Notes: generated from the letters alone by a model not told the origin. A DNA stretch of 64,000 nt from JAUHXS01 sp965213575 (GCA_965213575.1 CBDBZN010000006.1:107293-171292), one strand, 5' to 3'; counted from the stretch's first letter, positions 16,030 through 28,216 are shown. Numbers and translations: made by a program.

Positions 16030-19000
16030 ATGAATAGAATTTTTACTCTTATTACTACCGGATTAATAAGCTTAACACTTACACTGGGTTTTGCTCAACA
16101 ATTTAATGAAACACAAAAAATAACCGGTACAGGATTTGGACCGGCAAACACATCCTATTTTGGAACTAGCGTAGCTATTTCAGGGGATTATACCATTGTG
16201 GGAGCACCGGGATATGATTACTTCAGTACTTTAAATACCGGAGCAGCGTATATTCATGAAAAAAAACCATTTTAATGAATGGCAATTAGCAGAATTTTTA
16301 AGGCCTTCCAACTTAAGTGCTGATGATAGATTTGGTGCACAAGTAGCCATATCTGGGGATTATGCTGTGGTGACAGCTCCTGAACATTCAAAAGATGCAT
16401 CCGGCAACAATAGTTTAAATGATGCAGGAGCAGCATATATTTATGAGCGAGATGGTACCGGTGATTGGAATATGGTACAAAAGATTGTGGCTTCCGATCG
16501 TGCTTCAGGAGAGTTTTTTGGAGAAGCACTTGCATTAGACGGGGATAGGATTATAATTGGCTCATATCTTGCAGATGCTGTTTATATATTTGAGCGTAAT
16601 GGTTCTGGAGTTTGGATAGAAGAGCAAATATTATTATCGAATGATATAGTAGGGGGCGATTTCTTCGGTTTTTCAGTAGCTATAAATGGCGATTTTGCCG
16701 TAGTAGGAGCAAGTCGAGAAAATGCTACATTGTCAGGATTTAGTTCAGTAAGTAGTGCAGGGTCAGCTTATATATTTGAACGAAACGGATCAGGAGTTTG
16801 GAATCAAATACAAAAAATAGTGGCTTCAGACAGAGAATTGAATGATGAGTTTGGAACAAGCGTAGCGATTGATGGGGATTACCTAATAGTAGGAGCAACA
16901 CAGGAAGATCATAATACAGCGGGTCTTGATTTTAGAAATAGAGCCGGTTCTGCTTATATATTTGAAAAGGATGGTTCAGGTACGTGGAATGAAGTACAAA
17001 AAGTCACAGAATTTCTTAGAGCAGCAGGTTCAGAATTTGGACATTCTGTTTCGCTAAAAGGAGATAGAGTAATTGTGACAGAAGCTTCTCTTTATGCAGG
17101 GGCATCTGTATTTGAACGAGATGGATCAGATAATTGGAACTATCAAGAAAAATTGATCAATGAAGGCTACACTTATAATGATGCATCTCAGAGCCCCGTG
17201 GCTTTATCTAGCGAGGGAATGGCTATTGTTGGTATCAATTTAGAAGGAGAAGACGAATTCAGTAATAGAACTTTTGAAGGAGCGGCATATATTTATACCT
17301 ATTGCGAGCCAACTTCTTCTACTATTAACCTCACTGTTTGCGAGCCTTACTTAGCCCCCTCACAAACACAAACATTTACTGTTTCAGGAAATTATACAGA
17401 TGTTATTCCAAATACTAGGGGGTGTGATAGTACCATCTCAATTAACCTTATCGTGAATCAAAACCCACCGACTATTAATCCGGCTGGTCCTTTAGTAATC
17501 TGCTCGGGAATTAATGAAACTCTATCTATCCCTGCCGTAGGAGGGGCAAGCTATTGTTATTTTAAAAATGAACAATGGGATAATGTGGGAAGCAGTGTTT
17601 CCAGTGGTGTAGGTCAATATACTACCTTGACTTTTGATGTAAATGATATACCATATGTGGTATTTAGAGATGAAGATGAAAATTTCACGCCGAGCGTTAA
17701 AAAATTTGATGGTAATAATTGGGTTTTTGTAGGAGCCCCACGTAGTATTGAAATCAACCCGATAGGCAATGATTTGGATATGGCTATAAGCCAGTCAAAT
17801 ACACCATATGTAACATATAGAGCGGGCTTCTCTAGTGGTTTGTATAGGGCAACGGTAAAAAGATTTGATGGAACAGATTGGATAAAAATAGGTTCTAATG
17901 AAGCTTCCACTGGTGAGGTGCGTGATGTTAATATAGCGTTTGGCGAATATGAAACGCCCTATATCGCATATAAAGATGTAGACAATGGAGACAAAGCAAC
18001 TGTAATGAAATACGAAGCCGGTTTCTGGGAACCTGTAGGGAATATTGCTTTTAGCTCCGGATCAATAACCGGCCTAAGCTTAGTAGTAAATAATAATAAT
18101 GTACCTTATGTAGCTTTTTCTGATGACAACAACAGTAATAAAGCCACCGTGATGAAGTATAATGGTACTACCTGGGTTAACGTTGGTGCTGCGGGTTTTA
18201 CTTCAGGTGCTTCTTATGTTAATAAACTTGCACTTAATAATTCCGGCACTTTACATATGGCTTCTTATGATGTAGCGAATGGTAATAAAGCAACGGTCTA
18301 TAAATTCAACGGCAGTAGTTGGGTTACTGTTGGCACTGCGGGTTTTTCAGCAGGTATGGCCAATGATATTGACTTTGGCATAAATGAAGCAGATGAGCTA
18401 TATGTTGCCTATCGAGATAATGCAAATAGCAATAAACTTACCGTAATGACTTATGATGGAATTGATTGGGTTCCTGCCGGTGATATTGCTTTTAGTGAAG
18501 GTGATGTAAATACACCAAGCATTGCCTTTGGAGCATATAATAAACCTTATGTTGCCTATAGGAATTTGGCTAACGGAAATAAAATATCAGTAGAGAAAAT
18601 AGAGCCTGTTTGTATAGGTAATTCAAATTCTTTAGTGATTAACACAACAGGTACTTATAATGTGGAGGTAACCGCTTCAGATGGCTGTATCAGCTATGCT
18701 GCCAACTCAGTAACAGTCACCAATGGTACTAATACCACTGCTACTATTTCACCAACGGTTTGTGAAAGCTATACCGTGCCAAGTGGTGATGAAACATATA
18801 ATATCAGTGGAAATTATACAGACACAATTTTAAATACTTCAGGATGTGACAGTGTATTGACCATTAATCTTACTATTTTAAATAGTTCTTCAGCCACTCT
18901 AAACATTGATACCTGTGCAGCTTCTTATACTGTGCCAAGTGGCGATAAAACGTATACGGTTAACGGCACCTATTCCGATACAATTTCAAACGCAGTAGGA

Positions 19001-22000
19001 TGCGACAGTATCTTAACCATCAATCTTACTATTAATAATAATTCATTTACTAATCAGTATGAAACTACCGTTGATAGTTTTATGTGGTCATCTAACGGCA
19101 TCACTTACTACGAATCAGGAGTGTATACCAACGTTTTGCCGAATAGTGTGGGTTGCGATTCTGTCATTACACTTTACTTAACTATTGAAGAAGAATCTTT
19201 TTATAATGAAATACAAAAGATTGTAGCGGCTGATAGAACAGCAGACGATAATTTTGGACAAGCCGTAGATGTGGATGGATCATTTGCAATTGTTGGTGCA
19301 CATAGAGATGATTATTTCTCAGGTGGATTCAAAACGGATGTAGGATCAGCTTATATCTTTGAAAAAGGGTTAGATGGAACTTGGACTCAAGCCCAGAAAT
19401 TAACTCCTTCTGATGTACCTACAAATACCGATTACTTCGGCTATTCAGTTGCTATTTCAGGAAACTATGCAGTGATAGGAGCTTTTTTAGAAGATGAAGG
19501 GGCTACAGGCTTTGGAACAGTTAATGATGCGGGTTCGGCTTATGTTTTTGAAAGAGATGTGTTTTCTAATACGTGGAGCCAAACGGCTAAAATTGTGGCT
19601 TTTGATAGAGCTACAGGTGATTACTTTGGCTCGTCAGTTGATATATATGGCGACTATATAGTAGTTGGAGCTCCGTCAGAAGATGAAGATGCAGGTGGAG
19701 GAAATACCCTGTCAGGTGCAGGTTCTGTATATATCTTTAAACGATCAGGTGCTAATTGGAACTTTACTACTAAATTAGTTCATTCAGATAGAGATGCAAG
19801 TGATGGATTTGGTGCTGAATTGTCTTTATTTGCAAACAAATTAATTGTTGGTGTTTCTGGTCAAGATTTGGATGCATCCGGTGGTAACTCTCTGACAAGT
19901 GCAGGTGCAGCATATATTTTTGAACGCGATGGGTTAGACAATTGGAGCGAAATGCAAAAATTGGTAGCTAGTGAGCGTAAAAGCTCTGACTTTTTCGGGG
20001 CTTCGGTAAGCATTTCCGATTCTTTCGCCGTTGTGGGAGCCTCCGGGGAAGATGAAGATGCCAGTGGAGGAAATACATTATCTAGTGCAGGTGCACTATA
20101 TACTTTTAAACTAAGTGCTTCCAATGTATGGTCTCAAACTCAAAAACTAGTTGCTTCTGATAGAGCAGCGTTTGATGTATTGGGTAAATCTGTAAAGATT
20201 GAAGGTGATTGGATTCTTGCAGGTGTTCCTTTTGAAGATCACGATACCTCCGGATTAAATCAGTTATCAAGTTCCGGATCTGTATATGTATTCAATAAAG
20301 ATATTTTAGGTGCTTGGAGTGAAACTCAAAAATTAGTTGCATCCGATAGAGCCATTAATGATAATTATGGGTTCCCGGTTGCCATATCCGGTGCCTACTT
20401 ATTCTCAGCAGCTAAGTTAGAAGATGAAGATGAAAACGATGCCAATACCAAAACGGATGCGGGCTCAGTTTATATTTTAGGGAGATGCGGAACAGCTTTC
20501 TCTTTCATCAATGAAACGGCATGTAATTTTTATATCAGCCCTTCCGGGAAAAAGTTTAACACTAATGGTATTTATGAAGATACTGTTACCACACAATTAG
20601 GTTGTGATAGTATTATTACAATAACACTAGATATTTTAAATAATACATTCAGCCCTAGCCCAATTACGGTTTCATCTTGTTATCAATATACGTGGCCATT
20701 AAATGGCTTAACTTATACAACCAGCGGCACGTATAAAACAGCTTTAACAAATAGTATGGGTTGTGATTCTATAATTACTTTAGATTTAACTATAACAAGT
20801 GATGAAATTCCTTTTGAGCAAATAACTAGTTTTTCAGATAGTACAGCGTATGACTACCTCGGTTCATCCGTTGCAATTGATGGTGAATTTATGGTGGCAG
20901 GTGCCCCGGGAGAAGATCAGGATGTCAATGGGAATAATACAATAAATGGAGCAGGGTCTGCCTTCATGTATCAAAAAGGGTTGACAGGGGAATGGGAGTT
21001 TGCCCAAAAGATTGTTGCTTCTGATAGAGCAGCAAATGACGAGTTTGGAACAAGTGTAGATATTCATGGAGATTATATGATCGTGGGTGTTCCATTCGAA
21101 GATCATGATGAAGCAGGAGGTAGCTTTATGACTTCTGCTGGATCAGCTTATATTTTTGAAAAAGATGGAAGTGGTAATTGGAGTCAAGTGCAAAAGATTG
21201 TGTCGGCTGATAGGGCTATTAATGATCAGTTTGGAATTTCTGTTGCTATCTACGGCAACTATGCTTTTGTTGGGGCAACCGGACAAGGTTATGACGAAAA
21301 TGGAGGTAATTTTTTAAGCTTGGCAGGAGCTGCTTACATCTTTGAACGAGATGGAGGGGGTAATTGGACTCAAATCAAAAAGGTAGTTGCTACAGATCGT
21401 GTGAACAATGATAATTTTGGAGGAGCTATTGATGTATATAAAGACTATGCAATTATAAGTGCAGCCGGACAAGGTTATGACGAAAATGGAGGGAACTTGG
21501 TTTTTGGTGCTGGAGCTGTGTATGCTTATAAATTTGATTCAGAATGGCGAGAATTCCAAAAGATCGTTTCTTCTGAAAGGTTTTTTGGTGACGCTTTCGG
21601 AACATCTGTATCAATTGCTGGAAACTATTTCGTAGCTAGTGCTAGAGGACAAGATAGGGATGAAAATGGAGGCAATTTTTTAAGCTTGGCAGGAGCTGCC
21701 TATATTTTTGAATATGATAATACAGGAATATGGAGTGAAATGCAGAAAATTGTGGCTTCCGATAGAGCTGCAAATGATGGATTCGGAAATTCAGTAGCTA
21801 TTTCAGGAAACCAAGTGGTGGTGGGTGCCACCAGTGAGGATGAAGATGAAAATGGTAATAATACCTTAAATGCTTCAGGTTCAGCTTATTATTTTGAAAC
21901 CGAAGGTACTATTTGGACAGAGAAGAAAAAATTGGTAAGTAACGACCGCGAAATTCAAGATGGATACGGTAGTGCAGTTGCTATATCTGAAGGTACTCTA

Positions 22001-25000
22001 GCAGTAGGAGCATCTGGAGATCGGCTGGGATCATTATTGTATGGTGCAGGTGCGGTTTATATATTAGACAGAGTTACTCCTCAAAGTAATATTACTGAAG
22101 TAGCTTGTGGTTCATACACCACTCCTTCCGGTAATCAGACCTATTCAGCTAGCGGTATTTATACAGATATCCTACCAAGTGCATCGGGTTGCGATAGTGT
22201 CATTATTATTGACCTTACTATTAATAATAACTCATTTAACACATTAAATGTAGATGCATGCGATAGTTATACAGTTCCTTCCGGAGATGAGACATATACT
22301 GCGAGCGGAACATATATGGATACTATACCTAATGCAGTTGGGTGCGATAGCATACTGACAATCAACTTAAATTACCTGGGTAATAGCTCTTCTTCTTTTG
22401 TCTCTGTTACAGAATGTGATGAGTATATTTTCAATGGAGAAATATATGCGACAACTGGAGTTTATGATATCGTAATTCCTAACTCAGCAGGGTGTGATAG
22501 TAATATTACTTTAGATTTAACTATAAACTATAGTAATGCCACCTATGTTGAAGCAGTTAAGGCTGTTGCCTCAGACCGTGCTATCGATGATGAATTTGGG
22601 CATTCCGTAGCAATAAGCGGACAATATGCGGTAGTTGGAGCAAGGTATGAAGACGAGGATGAAAGTGGTAACAATACGCTATCCACCGCTGGGTCAGTAT
22701 ATATATTTAAGCAAGATGTAAACGGAGACTGGAATGAAGTCCAAAAAATAGTCGCTTCTGATCGTGCCACTGGAGATAACTTTGGTCAAGATGTGGCTAT
22801 TGATGGAGACTATATAGTTGTTGGTGCGTCTTTTGAAGGATCGCCTAAACCAGGTGCTGCATATATCTTCCAAAAAGACGGAGGCGGTATTTGGAACGAG
22901 GTTCAAAAACTTCAAGTTTCTGGTGAGTTTAATTATGCTGAATTTGGACATTCGGTAGATATAGATAATGATTTAATAGTAGTGGGTGCGAGATATGCAG
23001 GACTAGACGCTGGAGGTGCCAATTCAATGACCTCTGCAGGTGCTGCTTATGTATTCAAAAGAGATGGTGGTGGTACATGGAGTGAAGTTCAAAAGCTTGT
23101 TGCTTCTGACAGGGCTAATTTTGATAATCTTGGTACAGACGTTACTATATCTCAAGATCGCATAGCAGTTGGTGGACCATTCAATGATTTGGATGAAAAT
23201 GGTTTAAATTCATTGTCAAACTCGGGAGGTGTTTATATTTTCGAAGAAGATGGTGGTGGCACATGGACTCAAATTCAAAAAGTAGTGGCTTCTGATAGAG
23301 ATAATGGGGATAACTTTGGATATTCACTTTCGGTAAGTGGTAATACTTTGCTAGTAGGTGCATACAATGAAAAAGAAGATCAGCTAGGAGGTAATACATT
23401 GAATGCAGCAGGTTCGGCATATATTTTTGAAAGAGATGGCGGAGGCATTTGGGCTCAAACACAAAAGGTTGTAGCTGAAGATAGAGCAAGTAATGACTAT
23501 TTTGGTTATAGCGTGAGTATGTCAGGCAGTTTCGGATTAATTGGTGCATACCGAAGTAAGCGTGATGCAGAAGGCTTAAACGCTTTTTCTTCAGCTGGAG
23601 CGGCATATATTTTTAAGAAAAATATTGATGGTGGATGGTCTCAGTTGGAGAAAGTTGTTCCATCTGATAGAGCTAGTAATGATGAGTTTGCTAAATCAGT
23701 TGCCATTTCGGGAGCTAATTTTATAGCCGGAGCAAGCTTTGAGGATGAAAATGAAACTGGTACAAGTATGCTCAGTAAAGCAGGCTCTGTTTATTTCTTT
23801 GAGCAAGAATTAATTGCAGTTCCCGTAGCTGTAAGTGCTTGTGAAAGCTATACCGTACCATCAGGAGATGAAACGTATACGGTGAGTGGGATGTATATGG
23901 ATACGATCCAAACTATTTCAGGTTGTGATAGTTTGCTCGTAATTGATGTTACGATCAATAATCATTCTTCTGCTACTATTAATCCATCTGTTTGTGGTAG
24001 CTATACTGTTCCATCAGGAGATGAAATTTATACAGTTAGTGGTACCTATAATGATACCATTGCTAATACTGCAGGGTGTGATAGCTTGTTAACGATTAAC
24101 TTAACCATTAATGGCAACAGCTCTTCTACAGAAGATACAACTGTATGTGATAGCTACACTTGGAATGGAGGCACGTATACTGTTTCCGGAACATATTATG
24201 ACACGATTCCTACCGGAGCGGCTTGTGATAGCTTCTTGACATTAAACCTGGTAGTTAATTATAGCAGTTCTTCCACAGAAACAATTACCGCTTGTGATAG
24301 CTATATGTGGAATGGAATGACTTTTAACTCATCCGGAACTTATAGAGATACTATTCCAAATGGAGTGAATTGTGATAGCTTTATGACATTAAATCTGACG
24401 ATTAACAATAGCACCTCAGCTTCAATTAGTCCTACTGCTTGTGAATCTTATACCGTTCCATCAGGAGATGAAACTTATTCGGTAAGCGGAATGTATTCTG
24501 ATACGATACCTAATGCTGCAAACTGTGATAGTATTATTACGATTAATCTTACTATAAACAATAACAGTTCCTCATCAGAGACAGAAACCGCTTGTGAAAG
24601 TTATATATGGAATGGCATGACTTTCACCTCAAGTGGGACTTATTTTGACACCATACCGAATACTATTAGTTGCGATAGTTTTATGACGTTGAATCTGACG
24701 ATTAATAATAATAGTTCTTCGACTGAAACGGTTTCTGCTTGCGGAAATTATGATTGGAACGGAACAAACTATACTGTAAGTGGTGTGTATCGAGATACGA
24801 TACCGAATGCTATAAACTGTGATAGTTTCATGACACTAAACTTAACGATAAGTGATATCACGACAGCTACCATTAGTCCAGCCGCTTGTGAAACATACAC
24901 TGTTCCTTCCGGTGATGAAACATATATAGTTAGTGGTAACTATATGGACACGATTCTTAATGTTGGAGGATGTGATAGTATTATCACCATTAACTTGACG

Positions 25001-26584
25001 ATTAATAATCATACTTCTGCAACGCTTAATGAAAGTGTATGTAACATCTATACCGTTCCTTCCGGCGATGAAACATATACGATGGATGGAACTTACTTGG
25101 ATACCATAGCAAATACTGCAGGTTGTGATAGTATCTTAACGATCAACTTAACCATACTGGGAACGAGTTCTTCGACAGAAGATACGATGGTTTGTGATAG
25201 TTATATTTGGAATGGGAATACCTATACCGTTTCCGGTACTTATTACGATACCATCCCGACAGGAGCGGCTTGTGATAGCTTCTTGACATTGAACTTAGTA
25301 GTAAATAATTCTACTAATGATACGGTTGAAGTGGTTGTTTGTCCGGGAACGGATTATGTATTACCGGGAGGAGCAACTGTAAATACAGCAGGTTTCTATA
25401 GAGATACATTGATGACGGCTAGTAACTGTGATAGTATTATCAATACAGACTTTAAATTTGCTCCAATATATGATGAAGATGTTGATGCTGCTATTTGTCA
25501 AGGTGAAAGTTATACCTTGCCAAGTGGATTAGTCGTAAACACAGGAGGGGTTTATCGTGATACGTTATTGACGAATAATAATTGCGATAGCATCACCAAT
25601 ACTACGTTGATTGTGAACCCAACTTATATCATTAATATTTCTGATACTGTTTGTCAAGGGCAAGGGTATGAGCTGCCGAGAGGAGAGGTTGTGTTTATTG
25701 ATAGTATTTATACTGATACATTAATGACTGAAGCAGGTTGTGATAGTATCATTATTGTAGATCTTAGTGTAGACTCATCCGGATTGGTTACGAGTGAATT
25801 TATGTCATTCTGTGAAGGTGAAACCTACACATTACCATGGGGAGACGTAATTGATTCAGCAGGTATCTTTATTGATCCGACTATTGTGGGTTGTGATACC
25901 TTTACCCAATATGTAGTTACTGTTAATCCGGTGTATAACATCATCGATTTTATTGTCATCTGTGCAGGTGACAGTATTGAATTGTTTGGTGAGTTTGTTT
26001 CAAAGCCTGATATTTATGAGGCTTCATTTACTACTTCAGATGGGTGCGATAGTAATATAACGATTGAAGTAATATATGATAATTTCGCTGGAGCTGATCA
26101 GGCCCTTACGATCTGCGACACCTTTACTAATTTCGATCTTTCGACAGTAATTACTGCTGATGCCGATACCAATGGTATTTGGATTGATGTAAATGGTACA
26201 GGAGCAATTAGCGGATCTATGTTTGATGCTTCAGGAGTTACAGCCGGGACTTATACAGTTAAATATGCGACGCCTGCCACAGGAAGTTGTGAGAATGATA
26301 CGGCTACCTTTACAGTAACTGTTCAGCCTTGTCTAAATTCCGGTATTGTTGCTGTTGAAATACCAAATATTGAGGTATTCCCTAATCCTGCTAAAGACAA
26401 GCTGAATATTAAAAGTAATACTCAGATGAATATCCTTTCAGTATATAATACGTTAGGTCAGCTTTATCTGGAATACAATGCAGTTCCACGTACGTTAGAT
26501 GTATCTAATTGGATTCCGGGAGTGTATTTTATAGAAATAACTCATGCTTCAGGTGTTCAGCAGATTAAGGTTGTAAAACATTAG
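16030..26584 (+). CDS. Giant T9SS surface protein: five seven-bladed propellers plus 24 two-Cys repeats; frame broken in an A8 tract
   Basis: ATG 16030 opens a signal peptide (MNRIFTLITTGLISLTLTLG). The frame stops at 16275, but the following frame (to 26584) continues the same fold; removing one A from the A8 run at 16259-16266 joins them into 3517 aa. Layout in bases: FG-GAP propeller 1 (16096-17305), one ~50-aa linker repeat, an Ig-like domain with a different seven-unit propeller inside it (17570-18615), three linkers, propeller 3 (19200-20495), two linkers, propeller 4 (20805-22080), three linkers, propeller 5 (22540-23815), then 15 linkers to ~26075, a further Ig-like domain and a type A T9SS sorting domain (VFPNPAKDKLNIKS, then IPGVYFIEI). 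Blades carry FGxSVAIxGDYxVVGA and AGSAYIFERDG; linkers carry C.SYTVPSGDETY and GCDSxxTINLTI. Expected on the surface, likely adhesive; ligand unknown. Confidence 0.85.
16259..16266 (+). repeat. A8 homopolymer at the frame break of the giant gene
   Basis: Eight consecutive A follow the codons AAYIHE. With eight A the frame reads EKKPF and stops; with seven it reads EKNHFNEWQL and runs on for 3.4 thousand codons. It could be slippage-based phase variation, transcriptional slippage, a fixed mutation or a sequencing error. Confidence 0.7.
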
Positions 26585-26606
26585 TTTAGTACACACACAA
26601 ACTACG

Positions 26607-26635
26607 AAGCCTCTTAGATTTCTAAGGGGCTTTTT
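26607..26635 (+). terminator. Intrinsic terminator of the giant gene
   Basis: AGCCTCTTAG-ATTT-CTAAGGGGCT stem (one G-T pair) followed by TTTTT, 24 bases after the stop codon. Confidence 0.8.
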
Positions 26636-26696
26636 GGTTTTATAAGCTCCAATCAATAGGTGCTTTTCCTTGTTTTATTAGCAATTCGTTAGTTTT

Positions 26697-26761
26697 AAGA
26701 TCTGCCGATAGAAGAAGGTACCTTGAATAGTTTATATCAGATCAAGTTGGACTTTATATGA
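26697..26761 (+). pseudogene. Remnant of a CHU_C sorting-domain gene end
   Basis: 26697-26721 is identical at 23 of 25 bases to 13303-13327, the 3' end of the PKD/CHU_C gene, and in the same frame encodes DLPIEEGT (there DLPIEQGT). No intact gene surrounds it. It looks like the leftover 3' tip of another T9SS surface gene. Confidence 0.45.
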
Positions 26762-26824
26762 ACTAGTCATAGTCGACAAGGATTTAAATACTTGCATTAT
26801 CCTATTGCGAATCAGTTAATTAAC

Positions 26825-28216
26825 TTATTCATTATCCACCGGTTCAGCAGCAGGCTCTTCTTCAAGAGATTTTTTATCGTATTTACGTTTATTAGTGCTC
26901 TTGCCACCATCCATTTTCGGGTCAAATAGTCCCATTTCCGGCTTACGTTTGCTTCTTTTCCTTACTTTATTAGCTTTATAACCAAATATTTCTTTTTTAC
27001 CTGTATTATTTGATACTTTATAAGACTGTCCGGCTGTTTCATATTCCTTTGCTGTTCTAGCATCTACTTCCGTTGGTTCCATATTTCTCATATTCACAGG
27101 ATCTCCAAAAATGCCACCCTTTTTATTTCTACTGACTTTGTAAGATTGTCCGCTCGTCTCGTATTCTTTCGCAACACTAGCTTTAACTTGTGTCGGCTGT
27201 CTATTGTTTCCACTAACATCTACACCGAAAATTCCTTTCTTTTGTTGTTTGTCAACCTTATAGGATTGCCCGGCTGTTTCGTATTGCTTAGCAATACTTG
27301 CTGATACTTTGCCGGGTTTTGTGGGAGCAGTATTACCCGTTTCTCCAAAAATCCCTTGTTTTCCTACACCGGTAGTATAATAAGATTGAGTGGAAGTTTC
27401 ATATTCTTTAGCAGTAGACTTTTTAACTGTATTTGGCGTTCTATCTATAGGCTTATTACTTTCTCCAAAAATTCCCTTTTTACTGGCCTCATTTACATAA
27501 TAGGATTGCCCTCCGCCTTCATACTCTTTTGCTATTTTTGCATCAACTTTATTAGGCGTAGTATTTACCTTGCCGGCATGTTCACCAAAAATCCCTTGCT
27601 TTTTTATTTCTTTTACATGATAAGATTGGCTTGCTGTTTCATATTGTTTCGCCACCTTCGCAGCTATCGTCGGAGGGTCTTTATCAGGATTTTTGACTTC
27701 TACGCCGAAGATGCCACTTTTTTTAGCCTTTTCTACTTTATAAGATTGAGTACTTGTTTCATATTTTTTTGCAATAGAGGGATTTATCTCACCGCCTTCA
27801 ACCTCAACCTTTCCTATGTTGCCAAAAATCCCTTGCTTTAGTTCTTTTTCAACTTTATAAGACTGTCCGGCTGTTTCATGCTCTTTCGCAACTTTCGCTT
27901 TAACTGGTACCGGTTCCATATAAGGATATTTGACTTGTGAACCGAAAATTCCATTTTTTTCTGCAGGCTTAGCTTTAAAAGATTGAGTGGAAGTTTCATG
28001 CTCTTTTGCAGTGCTTGCATTAGTTTTGGTAGGATTTTTAATGCCGGTTGGGTTAAAGGTTTTTAATTTGGCCGGTTTAGTGCCCGTTTTTATCTTTGAG
28101 CCTTTATCTCTATTCGTACTGTTAGGAATTGGATTTTGATCTACCTGAGCAAATATCAAACATGAAAGAGCTGTATAGAATAGGAAAAATATAATTAAAA
28201 GGTATTTTTTACTCAT
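26825..28216 (-). CDS. Secreted protein of nine 40-aa repeats, family unknown
   Basis: 463 aa. A signal peptide (MSKKYLLIIFFLFYTALSCL, cleavage likely after IFA) is followed by a Lys/Pro/Thr-rich linker and nine repeats, eight of them 39-40 residues long, with consensus AKEYETAGQSYKV, ~5 charged residues, KKGIFG, then a variable Pro-containing spacer. Units alternate between ETSTQS and ETAGQS types. The C-terminus is very basic then acidic (KRKPEMGLFDPK ... EEEPAAEPVDNE). No T9SS domain or transmembrane segment is seen. The protein is basic and may be periplasmic or cell-wall bound. It converges with the giant gene. I do not recognise the repeat; function unassigned. Confidence 0.8.
   Translation of the reverse strand: MSKKYLLIIFFLFYTALSCLIFAQVDQNPIPNSTNRDKGSKIKTGTKPAKLKTFNPTGIKNPTKTNASTAKEHETSTQSFKAKPAEKNGIFGSQVKYPYMEPVPVKAKVAKEHETAGQSYKVEKELKQGIFGNIGKVEVEGGEINPSIAKKYETSTQSYKVEKAKKSGIFGVEVKNPDKDPPTIAAKVAKQYETASQSYHVKEIKKQGIFGEHAGKVNTTPNKVDAKIAKEYEGGGQSYYVNEASKKGIFGESNKPIDRTPNTVKKSTAKEYETSTQSYYTTGVGKQGIFGETGNTAPTKPGKVSASIAKQYETAGQSYKVDKQQKKGIFGVDVSGNNRQPTQVKASVAKEYETSGQSYKVSRNKKGGIFGDPVNMRNMEPTEVDARTAKEYETAGQSYKVSNNTGKKEIFGYKANKVRKRSKRKPEMGLFDPKMDGGKSTNKRKYDKKSLEEEPAAEPVDNE

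Noticed and set aside
16256..16300. ATG at 16256 as an independent start of the large frame
   Set aside because: It gives no signal peptide and would leave propeller 1 one blade short; the gene should start at 16030 with the frame joined.
23181..23606. 141-aa minus-strand open frame within the giant gene
   Set aside because: Antisense of propeller blades, His/Leu/Tyr-rich and without any start context; a shadow.
27356..27841. 161-aa plus-strand open frame with hydrophobic, membrane-like composition
   Set aside because: It is the antisense of the 40-aa repeats; the hydrophobic pattern is only the complement of Lys/Gly-rich codons.
26825..28216. Regular 120-bp period that could suggest a CRISPR or minisatellite array
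   Set aside because: The period is 40 codons in a continuous minus-strand frame with a signal peptide; bases vary at third positions, so it is a protein repeat.
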